NCBI GenBank assembly: GCA_039516895.1
Contig: CP154437.1
Span: 1,302,001-1,366,000, forward strand
DNA from: Campylobacter coli
GTDB taxonomy: Bacteria > Campylobacterota > Campylobacteria > Campylobacterales > Campylobacteraceae
DNA length: 64,000 nt
Direction of reading: 5' to 3'
Below, piece after piece: positions 9,714-19,326 of the stretch; positions within the stretch are counted from its first letter, which is position 1, and every line of letters begins with the position of its first letter. A model generated the notes under the pieces. The model searched no databases. It was not told the DNA's origin and saw only the letters and a program-made list of their open reading frames with translations. The translations under genes were made by a program, and so were the position numbers.

Positions 9714-10949
9714 CTAAGCCAAAGTATAAGCTTTTTCTCCGTGCAAGCTTACATCTAAGCCTTTTTGCTCTACTTCTTCTTTTACCCTTAAGTCTGTAAA
9801 ACAAGAAATGATCTTAAAAATAATAAAGCTTACAAGAGCTGACAAAACTACACAAATCACAATAGCAAAAATTTGCTCTTTTAAAAGCTCTAAACTTCCA
9901 CTGATAAAAAATCCCTCGCCAAGTGCATTTTGGGCAATCACATTAGGATTTACTTTAGCACTTGCAAAAAGCCCTGTGGCAATTCCTCCCCAAATACCTC
10001 CGATTCCATGCAAAGAAAAAGCATCTAAAGAATCATCCCATTTGAGTTTGTATTTGATAAAACTCAAACCAAAATAACAAAATACAGAAGACAAAGCCCC
10101 TATAACAAGAGAAGCGTAAATATCTACATAACCACAAGCTGGAGTAATCCCCACAAGCCCTGCTACAAGCCCACTAAGCCCACCTAAAATAGTCGGTTTC
10201 TTATGGATGAGCCACTCAAGTACTACCCAAGATAAAAAGCCACAAGCCGCTGATATAATACTTACTATAAAAGCATTGATAGCAATATCATTCATTTCGC
10301 CAGCACTTCCAGCATTAAAACCTAACCATCCTATAAAAAGCAAAATCGCACCCAAGAAAGCATAAGGAATAGAATGCGCGTTTTTATCCTCATCATCACT
10401 TTTTCTAGCGCCTACCATCAAAGCTCCTACAAGTCCGGCAACCCCAGAGCTAATATGCACAACACCGCCCCCAGCAAAATCAAGACTTCCTCTTTTAAGC
10501 AAAAATCCCTCGCTACTCCAAATCATATGCGCTAACACATCATAAACTAAAGTACTCCAAAAAAGTAGAAATATCACCAAGACACCCAGTTTAATTCTTC
10601 CCACCAAAGAGCCTGTTATAATAGCAGATGCAATAAGTGCAAACATCATTTGAAAAATCACAAAAAGAATATTTGGAACGCCTGAAGCGTTGTATCCGCT
10701 AATACCCTCTAAGAGGAAATTCTCGAAATTTCCTACAAGCCCAAGTCCTTCATCTTTACCAAAAGAAAGACTAAATCCAAGCACTACCCATTGTAAAGTA
10801 ATGACACCAAAAACGATAAAGCAATTCATTATAGTATTAAGAGTATTTTTACTTCTTACCATACCTGAATAAAACATTGCCAAAGCTGGAGTCATAAGCA
10901 AAACTAGCAAAGTACACAACACAATAAAACTTGAATTTATCGCATTCAT
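9714..10949 (-). CDS. amt: Ammonium transporter (Amt/MEP/Rh family)
   Basis: A polytopic inner-membrane ammonium channel of about 11 helices. The N-terminus LCTLLVLLMTPALAMFYSGMVRSKN is the classic Amt first helix, and FAGGGVVHISSGVAGLVGAL is the family signature carrying a pore histidine. DAFSLHGIGGIWG carries the second His of the twin-His pore. The reading frame is intact through 411 residues. From memory, the equivalent locus Cj0501 is a pseudogene in NCTC 11168, so this copy may be functional where the reference one is not. No glnK (PII) gene is adjacent, which is unusual for amt genes. Confidence 0.93.
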   Translation of the reverse strand: MNAINSSFIVLCTLLVLLMTPALAMFYSGMVRSKNTLNTIMNCFIVFGVITLQWVVLGFSLSFGKDEGLGLVGNFENFLLEGISGYNASGVPNILFVIFQMMFALIASAIITGSLVGRIKLGVLVIFLLFWSTLVYDVLAHMIWSSEGFLLKRGSLDFAGGGVVHISSGVAGLVGALMVGARKSDDEDKNAHSIPYAFLGAILLFIGWLGFNAGSAGEMNDIAINAFIVSIISAACGFLSWVVLEWLIHKKPTILGGLSGLVAGLVGITPACGYVDIYASLVIGALSSVFCYFGLSFIKYKLKWDDSLDAFSLHGIGGIWGGIATGLFASAKVNPNVIAQNALGEGFFISGSLELLKEQIFAIVICVVLSALVSFIIFKIISCFTDLRVKEEVEQKGLDVSLHGEKAYTLA

Positions 10950-11262
10950 TTACCTATCCTTTCTTACAAAATTTAATTGCGAGATAATTATATTTAAAAT
11001 GGTTTAAAAAAATATAAATTTAAGAAATATTTTATATATTTTTTTATCAAAGTTTATTTTTTTATCTTAAATTACCATAAATAGGTACTTTAAAAAAATA
11101 TTTCACTTCTCTATAACTCAAATTTACTAGCATTAAAATAAAAAATTGGAGCTAAACTGAAAAAATTTAACAAAATTAAAAAAGAATTCTTGCAAGATGG
11201 TAAAGAAAAATTTTGATGATTTGGTAAAAGTTTTTTAAATTAAAAGTAGAAATTATCTAGTA
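10950..11262. other. Intergenic region between amt and selU with a possible gene remnant
   Basis: This 313-bp A/T-rich stretch separates amt and selU, which share the minus strand. Near the amt side a minus-strand TATAAT box (10987-10992) is a likely amt promoter. On the plus strand at about 11143-11250 there is a GGAG-like site followed by a short Lys-rich frame that stops at 11217. Shifting one frame at an A-run continues it for about ten residues, so it may be a decayed gene end. Nothing else is evident. Confidence 0.35.
10987..10992 (-). promoter_or_regulatory. Putative -10 box of amt
   Basis: On the minus strand this reads TATAAT, 38 bases ahead of the amt start codon, with the A/T-rich upstream sequence that replaces a -35 box in Campylobacter sigma-70 promoters. 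Confidence 0.45.
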
Positions 11263-12261
11263 TTAAAAAAGCAATTGCGTTTTAAAATAGCCTAAAAGCT
11301 CTTCTTTGGCTTTGAAGATATCATCAGTGTTTAGCTCAAAATCTATTTTTTGTGGCTTTTTATAACTCTTATCATAATAAGCCAAAAGCAAGGCAATAAG
11401 CCTTTGCCATTCTCTTTGCTCATAACTTTTTAGCAAATCCTGACGAAAATTTACACTGATATAAGGACTAATCTTAGCAAGACATTCTTTAAATTTTAAA
11501 GGAGTCATTTTTTCTTGATAGATCTTTTGTATCCTGTCTATGCGCTTTTCTAAAGAACAAAAACAATGAATTTTAAATGCTTTTTGCATTTTTTCATAAA
11601 GCTTTAAAGGCAAAACTATTTCACCTATTTTACGACTTTCGCTCTCTATAAAGATAAAATCTTTTAAAGAATTTAAAGCATGAAAAAGGCTTGCTTCAAA
11701 AGCTTTTTGCGTAGGCTGAGCACCTAAAATATCACCAAAAGAAGATCCTAGATGATTTGCCATTTTTTCTAAATTTAAATGATGGGGCAAAAGCTCCAAA
11801 AGCTCTGTTTTTCCACAGCCTGTATTACCACAAAGAGCAAAAAAATCTAAATTTATTTCATTATCAAAATAATGCGCCAAAAAACTTCTATAAGCTTTAA
11901 AGCCACCCTTTAAACGCACCACTCTATAGCCTAATTCGCTCAAAATCACTGCAATAGATTTTGAACGCAAACCCCCACGAGAGCAGTAAATTCCGATCTT
12001 ATCTCCTATACGGAATTTTTGAGTAAGCTCTAAGATATGCTTTGACATATTTTGACAAATATAACTCGCGCCCCTAGCCTTAGCCAAAGCTTGATTTTTT
12101 TTATAAATTGTCCCTATTTCTTGATATTCTTCATCATTTAAAGCATAAAAATTCAACGCCCCTATCAAATGAGAATGTAAAAATTCCCTAGGACTTCTTG
12201 CATCGATTAAAAGAGAGAAATTTTCTTTTTGAAATTCCGTAAAATCTACTTCATTTAACAT
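11263..12261 (-). CDS. selU: tRNA 2-selenouridine synthase
   Basis: SelU (MnmH) replaces sulfur by selenium on the wobble 2-thiouridine of certain tRNAs. An N-terminal rhodanese domain carries the active-site cysteine in IGIYCSRGGLRSKS. A C-terminal P-loop domain begins with FALCGNTGCGKTELL (Walker A). I place the start at the ATG at 12261. A longer frame from a TTG at 12279 also exists, but neither start has a clear ribosome site. From 12261 the protein is 332 residues, slightly shorter than E. coli SelU. It overlaps the HIT gene by 11 nt. Matches Cj0500. Confidence 0.88.
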   Translation of the reverse strand: MLNEVDFTEFQKENFSLLIDARSPREFLHSHLIGALNFYALNDEEYQEIGTIYKKNQALAKARGASYICQNMSKHILELTQKFRIGDKIGIYCSRGGLRSKSIAVILSELGYRVVRLKGGFKAYRSFLAHYFDNEINLDFFALCGNTGCGKTELLELLPHHLNLEKMANHLGSSFGDILGAQPTQKAFEASLFHALNSLKDFIFIESESRKIGEIVLPLKLYEKMQKAFKIHCFCSLEKRIDRIQKIYQEKMTPLKFKECLAKISPYISVNFRQDLLKSYEQREWQRLIALLLAYYDKSYKKPQKIDFELNTDDIFKAKEELLGYFKTQLLF

Positions 12262-12736
12262 TTTTAAATGCCAAAACAAGTTTTTGATAAACTTGTTCTA
12301 TATTGGTACCACAAACCCTAGTCTCTCCTATAGTGGTGATAAAATTAGTATCTCCTGCCCAACGCGGCACTAGATGATAATGACAATGAGGAGCTATCCC
12401 AGCACCTGCATCTTTACTCAAATTCATACCGATATTTACCCCGCCTGCATGGAGTTCGCTTTTTAAAATTCTTACCCCTAGACGCACAAATTTACTTATC
12501 TCTTGCCAAACTTCATCACTTAAATTTTCTATATGCTCTTCATGCAAATAAGGTATTATCATAAAATGCCCTGCAGAATAAGGATAGCGATTCATCACGC
12601 CAAAACAATGCTTGGCTCTAAAAATCACCCCTAATTCTTCATCGCTTTTGATTTTATTAGCACAATCACAAAAAGGGCACTCGCTCTTTTCTTTTTCAAA
12701 ATACTCACTTCGCCATGGTGCATACAAATACTGCAT
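12251..12736 (-). CDS. HIT-family nucleotide hydrolase/transferase
   Basis: A 161-residue histidine-triad protein. The triad is visible in GIAPHCHYHLVPRW (H-x-H-x-H-x-x), preceded by NIGMNLSKDAGAG. The CPFCDC motif near residue 20, as in branch-1 HIT proteins, probably binds zinc with a later His. Such proteins hydrolyse dinucleoside polyphosphates or nucleoside phosphoramidates, and members of this branch often resemble AP4A phosphorylases. It is sandwiched between trpC and selU on the same strand. The physiological substrate cannot be inferred. Matches Cj0499. Confidence 0.87.
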   Translation of the reverse strand: MQYLYAPWRSEYFEKEKSECPFCDCANKIKSDEELGVIFRAKHCFGVMNRYPYSAGHFMIIPYLHEEHIENLSDEVWQEISKFVRLGVRILKSELHAGGVNIGMNLSKDAGAGIAPHCHYHLVPRWAGDTNFITTIGETRVCGTNIEQVYQKLVLAFKNVK

Positions 12737-12746
12737 TTTTATCCTT

Positions 12747-13523
12747 TTAAAGCAAGGCTTTCAAAGCCTCTCCTTCATCGTTTTGACGCATAAAATATTC
12801 TCCAATTAAAAAAGCATCAACACCTAAATTTTGCAAATGTCTTAAAAAATCTTTATCCTCTAAACCACTTTCTGCGATAATAATTTTTGAATTTGGAATT
12901 TGTGGAATAAGCTTTTCACATAAATTCATATCCATAGAAAAATCATCCAAATTGCGATGATTTATACCTATAATATCAGCTCCTGAAAAAATCGCTTTAC
13001 TCAAATCTTCTTTATCGTGAATTTCCACCAAGGCTTCAAGTCCCAAATGCCTTGTAAATTCGAGTAATCTTTTAAGCTCTTTCATACTTAACATTCTAGC
13101 AATAAGCAAAACAAAATCCGCCCCATAAACCAAAGCTTCTAAAATTTGATACTCATCAAAAATAAAATCCTTTCGCAACAAAGGAGCACGCGTATAACGG
13201 CGTATCATACTAAGGTATTCTAAACTCCCTTGAAAAAAATGCGGTTCTGTTAAAACTGAAATAGCAGCGGCGCCATTTTTTTCGTATTTTAAAGCTATAT
13301 CCAAAGGATCGAAATTTTCCCTTATAACCCCCTTGCTTGGACTGGCTTTTTTAACCTCTGCGATAATTCTTACTTCATTTTCTACTCTTTTTAAAGCAGC
13401 TTTAACATCTTTAGGAAAAAAAGGATTTGATGCTAAAGATCGTCCCAACACATCATAAGGCAGTTGCGCCTTACGCTCTTTCAAATCTTCTTTAGTTTTT
13501 TCAAAAATTTTATCTAAAATCAT
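12747..13523 (-). CDS. trpC: Indole-3-glycerol phosphate synthase
   Basis: TrpC converts CdRP to indole-3-glycerol phosphate in tryptophan synthesis. The (beta/alpha)8 barrel motifs are present: [12 protein letters not shown] (catalytic Lys block), [23 protein letters not shown] (catalytic Lys), [16 protein letters not shown] and IIAESGL. Length 258 is normal. It stands alone, away from other trp genes, as in other C. jejuni. It overlaps the lipoprotein gene upstream by 4 nt (ATGA). Matches Cj0498. Confidence 0.95.
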   Translation of the reverse strand: MILDKIFEKTKEDLKERKAQLPYDVLGRSLASNPFFPKDVKAALKRVENEVRIIAEVKKASPSKGVIRENFDPLDIALKYEKNGAAAISVLTEPHFFQGSLEYLSMIRRYTRAPLLRKDFIFDEYQILEALVYGADFVLLIARMLSMKELKRLLEFTRHLGLEALVEIHDKEDLSKAIFSGADIIGINHRNLDDFSMDMNLCEKLIPQIPNSKIIIAESGLEDKDFLRHLQNLGVDAFLIGEYFMRQNDEGEALKALL

Positions 13524-14797
13524 GGTTTAATACACGCCTTTATCGCTTTTGCATGAGCTTTGCTCTCATCAGAATTTGCAAATTCTTTATCCTCTAAAGT
13601 TTGCTTCAAAATTTCCCAAGCCTTTTGACAATCACCCTGTTTATAATACCCCCACGCTAAAGAATCTAAATAATATAAATTTTGAGGCTCTTTTTTCAAA
13701 GCAAGATGAACTAATTTTATACCCTTTTCAAGATCTAAATCATAATCTATCAACAAATATCCATAATAATTTAAATACAAGGCATCACTATTTTCATCAA
13801 TTGCATCGGAAAATTTTTCACTCACAAGAGTAACAACTTGTGGGGTAATTTTTTTTTCCAAATTTGCTTCTTCAAATTCAAAAATTGCTGCACGCAAAAG
13901 ATATTCTTTCTCTTGAGTGTGTTTATAAATTTGCATACTAAGATCTTTTGCCTTGCCGTATAGTTTTAACCTTTGATACAAATAAAGCTTTACATCATCA
14001 TCTACATTATATTTTAAGGCAAAATGCAATGCTTCTTTATCTTTATTTTGAGCATTTAAAAGCTCGATAAGAGCTAGAATAAAACTTTGATTTTTTGTAA
14101 TATTATAAAGCTCTATATAAATTTCTTGTAAAGCTTTGTCATTTCCCTCGTCATTATAAATCTTTGCTAGTAAAATACAAGTTTTAAGAGTACAACCATT
14201 AATATTTTTTGAAGTTTCAAGTATATTTTTAATGCTTAAAGTATCGTTTAATATCGCATAAACACCCACAAGCTTAAACAAGATCTCCTCGTTTTGAATT
14301 TGATTATAAGCTAGTTGGTAATACTTTATGGCATCTTTTAAATTGTTTTGGCGCATTAAAACATCTCCATAAAGCTCTAAATTTCTTGGATCATCACTTT
14401 TTTTCTTTAAAAGCTCTTCGATAAGCTTTTGAGCCTCGTTAAGATTGTAAGAATTTAAGGCATAAAGTGCACTAAGACGCTTAAGATTATCACTCTTATC
14501 AAGATAAGGTTTAGCTATATTATTTATTTCTTCTTTTTTGTCAAGATTATTTGCTAGAGTCAGCAAAAAAGCATTTTCTAAAAAATTAGTAATATTATAA
14601 TCCCTAAAAAGTGCCAAAAACTCATCTCTAGCTTCTTCGTATTGATTAAAATATTCATAATTATAAGCCTTCATGATTCTTAAATCAAATTCATTACTCT
14701 TTTGTTGCTCATAATTAGGATAAGCTATAACCGTTTTTGAAGCCCCGCACGCTGTTAAAAAAAAGCCTATTAAGACAAATAACAAATTCCTATACAT
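13520..14797 (-). CDS. TPR-repeat lipoprotein
   Basis: A 425-residue exported lipoprotein built of tetratricopeptide-like helical hairpins. The signal peptide ends in a lipobox LTAC (Cys17), so the mature protein is lipid-anchored. The rest shows repeated helix-pair patterns such as [23 protein letters not shown] and [28 protein letters not shown], typical of TPRs that scaffold envelope complexes. It lies between trpC and a CxxCxxxCC protein, overlapping each by a few bases. No specific partner can be named. Matches Cj0497. Confidence 0.82.
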   Translation of the reverse strand: MYRNLLFVLIGFFLTACGASKTVIAYPNYEQQKSNEFDLRIMKAYNYEYFNQYEEARDEFLALFRDYNITNFLENAFLLTLANNLDKKEEINNIAKPYLDKSDNLKRLSALYALNSYNLNEAQKLIEELLKKKSDDPRNLELYGDVLMRQNNLKDAIKYYQLAYNQIQNEEILFKLVGVYAILNDTLSIKNILETSKNINGCTLKTCILLAKIYNDEGNDKALQEIYIELYNITKNQSFILALIELLNAQNKDKEALHFALKYNVDDDVKLYLYQRLKLYGKAKDLSMQIYKHTQEKEYLLRAAIFEFEEANLEKKITPQVVTLVSEKFSDAIDENSDALYLNYYGYLLIDYDLDLEKGIKLVHLALKKEPQNLYYLDSLAWGYYKQGDCQKAWEILKQTLEDKEFANSDESKAHAKAIKACIKP

Positions 14798-15144
14798 TCT
14801 TTTTTTAGCTCCTCTTGATGTGTTTTAAAATATTCCCAAAAAGGAAAGGTACGGCATTGCATCGGACGAAAATCGTAGATAGAGCAGTTTCTTTTCTCCT
14901 TATCAAAAAAAATACATGCAAATCCATCTTCAAATTCAACCTCCTTAAAGCTCATTCTAAAGCCTACCTTTTTTAAATATTTTAAAGCAAATTCTTTTTC
15001 ATCTAATTGCAAATGTTCTCGCAAAGCCTTTAACTCTTCTTTATTTGCAAAAATATTTCCACTTTCTCCTGTGCAGCATTTTCCACCACATTTCTGACAA
15101 GCATTTTCATCAAATCCGTAAGAAAAATCTTTATTAAATATCAT
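14770..15144 (-). CDS. YkgJ-family CxxCxxxCC zinc/iron-cluster protein
   Basis: A small cysteine-rich protein of the YkgJ/UPF0153 family (CxxCxxxCC). The N-terminal CQKCGGKCC and later Cys residues (CSIYDFRPMQCRTFPFWE) form the conserved metal-binding pattern. I chose the ATG at 15144 because GGAG sits 5 nt upstream. A GTG 45 bases earlier opens the same frame but lacks such a site. The protein is 124 residues. Its start overlaps the methyltransferase stop by 11 nt and its end overlaps the lipoprotein start. Function of the family is not established. Confidence 0.8.
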   Translation of the reverse strand: MIFNKDFSYGFDENACQKCGGKCCTGESGNIFANKEELKALREHLQLDEKEFALKYLKKVGFRMSFKEVEFEDGFACIFFDKEKRNCSIYDFRPMQCRTFPFWEYFKTHQEELKKECIGICYLS

Positions 15145-15835
15145 AACTCTCCAACCTAAATCTAGAGTGAATCTCTTGCATTTGTTCACTTAAATTCTCA
15201 TTTTTATAAACAAAAAAAGGAGGTAAAATCTCACATGGTGACTTTACACTTTTTCTAGCTTGCACCAATACAAGCCTTGCTTGAGTGTTTTGATGAGTAT
15301 GCACAAAACGAATTTTAGTTAATTTTAGCTTTTTACTCTCTAAAGCAAGGCAAATTTTATCCAAAGCTAAAGCCTCGTAACAAAAATACAATACCCCCAT
15401 AGGCTTTAACAAAGTATTAGATCTAGCAATAAATTCATCTAATGTTAAATATTTTTGAAATTTACTTATATTTTTATGCATATTTTTACTCTCATGAGCT
15501 CCATCTCTATAAAAAGGTGGATTGCAAACTATAAAGTCAAATTTTTTATTGTTTTGAAAATTCCTAAAATCTTCGTGGAATATCTCAGCTTGTATATTGT
15601 TTTGTTTTAAATTACGATGAATTAATTCTATATTTTCTTGCTGTATATCAAGCAAAGATAAATCTAAATTAGAAACAAATTTTTTAAGTAAAATTCCTAT
15701 AATACCACATCCTGAACCTACTTCTAGGACTTGATTTCTTACACCCATTTCTAAAACAAAATCAGCCAAAAGCAAAGAATCGCTATTGTAACGATAACCA
15801 TCATTCAATTGAGCTAATTTAATATTATCTTGCAT
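15134..15835 (-). CDS. TrmN6-like tRNA1(Val) adenine-N6 methyltransferase
   Basis: An S-adenosylmethionine-dependent N6-adenine methyltransferase. The SAM-binding motif VLEVGSGCGIIGILL is near residue 40 and the catalytic motif IV is NPPFYRDG, the N/D-P-P-Y/F signature of adenine-N6 enzymes. The start region (KLAQLNDGYRYNSDSLLLADF) matches TrmN6 (YfiC), which modifies A37 of tRNA1(Val). The ATG at 15835 is preferred over the TTG two codons earlier. Either way it begins at or inside the end of the small exported-protein gene, implying coupling. Matches Cj0495. Confidence 0.8.
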   Translation of the reverse strand: MQDNIKLAQLNDGYRYNSDSLLLADFVLEMGVRNQVLEVGSGCGIIGILLKKFVSNLDLSLLDIQQENIELIHRNLKQNNIQAEIFHEDFRNFQNNKKFDFIVCNPPFYRDGAHESKNMHKNISKFQKYLTLDEFIARSNTLLKPMGVLYFCYEALALDKICLALESKKLKLTKIRFVHTHQNTQARLVLVQARKSVKSPCEILPPFFVYKNENLSEQMQEIHSRFRLESYDI

Positions 15836-15837
15836 TT

Positions 15838-15993
15838 TCAATGAGTTGGAATTTTAACTCTTTTCAAAGGAGCATTTTCTTTGCTTGTGTTTTGTTCTTG
15901 TTTTAAAACATTATTTTGACTTGCGAAATCTATAAAATTTTGAGCAAAAAGTAAAGAAGATAATAACGATATTACGAAAAAAAATTTCAACAT
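15838..15993 (-). CDS. Small exported protein (51 aa)
   Basis: A short gene encoding 51 residues: a start MLKFFFVISLLSSLLFA that looks like a signal peptide with cleavage after LLFA, then a hydrophilic, Lys/Gln-rich mature part of about 34 residues ending KIPTH. The start has a good AAGGAAAA ribosome site. The stop codon overlaps the TTG that opens the methyltransferase frame. It probably corresponds to Cj0494 and encodes a small periplasmic peptide of unknown role. Confidence 0.65.
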   Translation of the reverse strand: MLKFFFVISLLSSLLFAQNFIDFASQNNVLKQEQNTSKENAPLKRVKIPTH

Positions 15994-16070
15994 AATTTTC
16001 CTTGAAATTTGAATTCTATTTTGAGTTTATTTAAAAAACTTAGCTTGGCAAAATAAATACAAACTTTAAA

Positions 16071-16147
16071 TGGTGTCCACGGCGAGATTCGAACTCACGG
16101 CCTCAAAATTAGGAATTTTGCGCTCTATCCTGCTGAGCTACGAGGAC
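16071..16147 (-). tRNA. tRNA-Arg (CCT)
   Basis: A 77-nt cloverleaf ending in encoded CCA. The anticodon loop TTCCTAA, closed by CAAAA/TTTTG, gives anticodon CCT, decoding AGG. D-arm (GCTC-GAGC) and T-arm (GTGAG-TTCGAAT-CTCGC) are intact. The acceptor stem shows a U-U mismatch at pair 5-68. It lies downstream of fusA, separated only by a hairpin. Confidence 0.93.
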
Positions 16148-16148
16148 A

Positions 16149-16169
16149 AAAGCGGGAAAATCCCGCTTT
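16149..16169 (-). terminator. fusA terminator hairpin
   Basis: Perfect inverted repeat AAAGCGGGA / TCCCGCTTT with a 3-base loop, starting 5 bases after the fusA stop. On the minus strand it is followed by a short T-run. It sits directly against the 5' end of tRNA-Arg. Confidence 0.7.
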
Positions 16170-16174
16170 AATAC

Positions 16175-18250
16175 TTAACCATTTCTCTTTTTAATGATTT
16201 CCTCAGCAACATTTTTAGGAACTTCATCATAATGATCAAATTCCATAGAATAAGTCGCACGACCTTGAGTTTGACTTCTAAGATCAGTTGAGTATCCAAA
16301 CATTTCAGCCAAAGGACAAAATGCTGTGATGATTTTATTTCCACCTCTTTCATCCATACTGTTTACTTGACCGCGACGCTTATTAAGATCGCCAATTACA
16401 TCACCCATATAATCTTCAGGAGTTTCAACTTCAACCTTCATCATAGGCTCAAGGATTACAGCACCTGCTTTTCTAGCACCCTCTTTAAAGCCCATAGAAG
16501 CAGCAAGTTTAAATGCCATCTCTGATGAATCCACCTCATGGTAGCTTCCATCATAAACAGTTACTTTAACATCTTCTACTGGATAACCTGCTAAAACACC
16601 ATTTTGTAAGGCTTCTTGAACACCCTTATCTACTGCAGGAATATATTCTTTTGGAATTACCCCACCTTTGATATCATTAACAAACTCATATCCACTACCT
16701 GGCTCAAGTGGCTCAAGACGTAAGAATACATGTCCATATTGACCGCGTCCACCTGATTGTTTAGCGTATTTGTATTCTTGCTCAACAGTTTTTCTAATAG
16801 TTTCACGATAAGCAACTTGAGGTTGTCCCACTTCAGCTTCTACTTTAAATTCACGAAGCATACGATCAACGATAATTTCAAGATGCAATTCACCCATACC
16901 TGAAATGATAGTTTGACCACTTTCTTCATCTGTAGAAACTCTAAAGCTTGGATCTTCTTGAGCTAGTTTATTTAATGCAATAGACATTTTTTCTTGATCT
17001 GCTTTGGTTTTTGGCTCTACTGCAACAGAAATAACAGGATCTGGGAAATCCATTCTTTCAAGAATTACTTTATCTTTTTCACTCGCAAGAGTATCTCCTG
17101 TTAAAGTATCTTTAAGTCCTACAACTGCACCGATCTCTCCTGCGTAAAGAACTTTAATCTCTTCTCTTTTATTAGAGTGCATTTTTAACAAACGACCGAT
17201 TCTCTCTTTTTTATCTTTGGTTGAGTTATAAGCATAAGAACCGCTTTCTAAACATCCACGATAAACACGCACGAAAGTTAATTGTCCTACAAATGGGTCA
17301 GTCATGATTTTAAATGCAAGTCCTGCAAATTCACCATCATCAGTTGATTTTACAGAAACTTCTGTACCATCTTCATATTCTCCTTTGATGTTTGCAACTT
17401 CATCTGGAGCTGGCAAATAAGCTACAACAGCATCAAGTAAAGGTTGAACACCCTTATTTTTAAATGCAGTCCCACAAAGCATAGGAACAATAGAAAGACT
17501 TAAACATCCTGCTTTGATACCTGTTTTAATTTCTTCAAGGCTTAATTCTTCACCGCCTAGATATTTTTCCATCAACTCATCTGAAGTTTCTGAAACCGCT
17601 TCTATCATTTTAGTGCGATATTCTTCCGCCTTTTCTTTAAGTTCAGCGGGAATTTCTTTTTCTACATAATCTGTTGGCTTAGTATCATCTTCCCAAACTA
17701 AAGCTTTCATAGTTACAAGATCGATAACACCTTTGAAATTATCTTCAGCACCGATTGGAATTTGAAGTGGAACTGGATTAGCTTTTAAGCGATTGCGAAT
17801 TTGATCTTCTACATTATAGAAATTTGCACCGATTCTGTCCATTTTATTTACAAAAACTATTCTTGGAACACCGTATTTGTTTGCTTGTCTCCAAACAGTT
17901 TCACTTTGAGGTTGTACCCCACCTACTGAACAAAATACTGCAACAGCACCATCAAGAACACGCATAGATCTTTCAACTTCTATGGTGAAATCCACGTGGC
18001 CCGGAGTGTCTATAAGATTGATTTGATGATCTTTCCAAAAACAAGTCGTCGCAGCAGAGGTAATAGTAATACCTCTTTCTTTTTCTTGTTCCATCCAGTC
18101 CATAGTCGCAGCACCATCATGCACTTCGCCTATTTTATGGCTCATACCTGTAAAGAAAAGAATTCTCTCACTTGTAGTTGTTTTTCCCGCATCAATATGT
18201 GCAGCAATACCGATATTTCTAACTCTTTTTAAAGGAGTACTTCTAGACAT
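16175..18250 (-). CDS. fusA: Elongation factor G
   Basis: Translational GTPase EF-G, driving ribosomal translocation. G-domain motifs are present: [10 protein letters not shown] (G1), [11 protein letters not shown] (G2), DTPGHVDFT (G3) and NKMDR (G4). Domains II to V follow, with [14 protein letters not shown] and the C-terminal [25 protein letters not shown] block. The length of 691 residues is normal. It is the last gene of the str cluster rpsL-rpsG-fusA, 12 nt after rpsG, and ends at a strong hairpin. Unlike the E. coli str operon, tuf is not here but in the rpoBC region of this window. Confidence 0.98.
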   Translation of the reverse strand: MSRSTPLKRVRNIGIAAHIDAGKTTTSERILFFTGMSHKIGEVHDGAATMDWMEQEKERGITITSAATTCFWKDHQINLIDTPGHVDFTIEVERSMRVLDGAVAVFCSVGGVQPQSETVWRQANKYGVPRIVFVNKMDRIGANFYNVEDQIRNRLKANPVPLQIPIGAEDNFKGVIDLVTMKALVWEDDTKPTDYVEKEIPAELKEKAEEYRTKMIEAVSETSDELMEKYLGGEELSLEEIKTGIKAGCLSLSIVPMLCGTAFKNKGVQPLLDAVVAYLPAPDEVANIKGEYEDGTEVSVKSTDDGEFAGLAFKIMTDPFVGQLTFVRVYRGCLESGSYAYNSTKDKKERIGRLLKMHSNKREEIKVLYAGEIGAVVGLKDTLTGDTLASEKDKVILERMDFPDPVISVAVEPKTKADQEKMSIALNKLAQEDPSFRVSTDEESGQTIISGMGELHLEIIVDRMLREFKVEAEVGQPQVAYRETIRKTVEQEYKYAKQSGGRGQYGHVFLRLEPLEPGSGYEFVNDIKGGVIPKEYIPAVDKGVQEALQNGVLAGYPVEDVKVTVYDGSYHEVDSSEMAFKLAASMGFKEGARKAGAVILEPMMKVEVETPEDYMGDVIGDLNKRRGQVNSMDERGGNKIITAFCPLAEMFGYSTDLRSQTQGRATYSMEFDHYDEVPKNVAEEIIKKRNG

Positions 18251-18262
18251 TTTTTCTCCTTC

Positions 18263-18757
<495 letters not shown>

Positions 18758-18802
18758 TTACTCAAACAAAATCAAATCTAACGGATTCGTCTGTCTAAAA
18801 AA

Positions 18803-19186
18803 TTACTTAGCACTTGCTTTAGGGCGTTTTGCACCATATTTAGAACGAGAAACTGTTCTTTTTGCAACACCCGCAGTATCAAGTGCACCACGCACAATAT
18901 GATATTTCACACCTGGCAAGTCTTTTACCCTACCGCCACGCACTAAAACAATGCTGTGTTCTTGTAGGTTGTGACCTTCACCACCGATATAGCTAATCAC
19001 TTCAAAGCCACTAGTAAGTCTTACTTTGGCAACTTTTCTTAACGCTGAGTTTGGTTTTTTAGGAGTTGTTGTATAAACCCTAGTGCAAACTCCCCTTCTT
19101 TGTGGGCAATTTTTAAGCGCTGGAGATTTAGATTTTTCTAAAACTTTTTTGCGCTCTTTTCTAACCAATTGATTTATGGTAGGCAC
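18803..19186 (-). CDS. rpsL: 30S ribosomal protein S12
   Basis: Ribosomal protein S12, part of the decoding centre. The start is GTG with a strong AAAGGA site, giving [14 protein letters not shown]. Lys43 (in TPKKPNS) and Lys88 (in RVKDLPG) are the wild-type residues, so the usual streptomycin-resistance changes at these positions are absent. The gene leads the str cluster. Its promoter (TATAAT at 19249-19254, minus strand) lies within a direct repeat that recurs upstream of the accessory island's first gene. Confidence 0.98.
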   Translation of the reverse strand: MPTINQLVRKERKKVLEKSKSPALKNCPQRRGVCTRVYTTTPKKPNSALRKVAKVRLTSGFEVISYIGGEGHNLQEHSIVLVRGGRVKDLPGVKYHIVRGALDTAGVAKRTVSRSKYGAKRPKASAK

Positions 19187-19222
19187 AATAATTCCTTTCT
19201 TTAAAAAATATAATAAACTTTG

Positions 19223-19258
19223 GATGATATCTAAATTTTACTTATAAGATTATAAACC
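19223..19258 (-). repeat. Direct repeat copy 1 with str promoter
   Basis: A 36-bp segment upstream of rpsL that matches 21927-21962 at 31 of 36 positions in the same orientation. It includes a minus-strand TATAAT (19249-19254) and so probably carries the core promoter of rpsL-rpsG-fusA. The two copies bracket the three-gene accessory island. Confidence 0.7.
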
Positions 19259-19326
19259 GATCTTGTTTTAGCACCAAAACAAACATTAAACAACTGATAA
19301 ATATAAAAATTAATTATATTACTATG

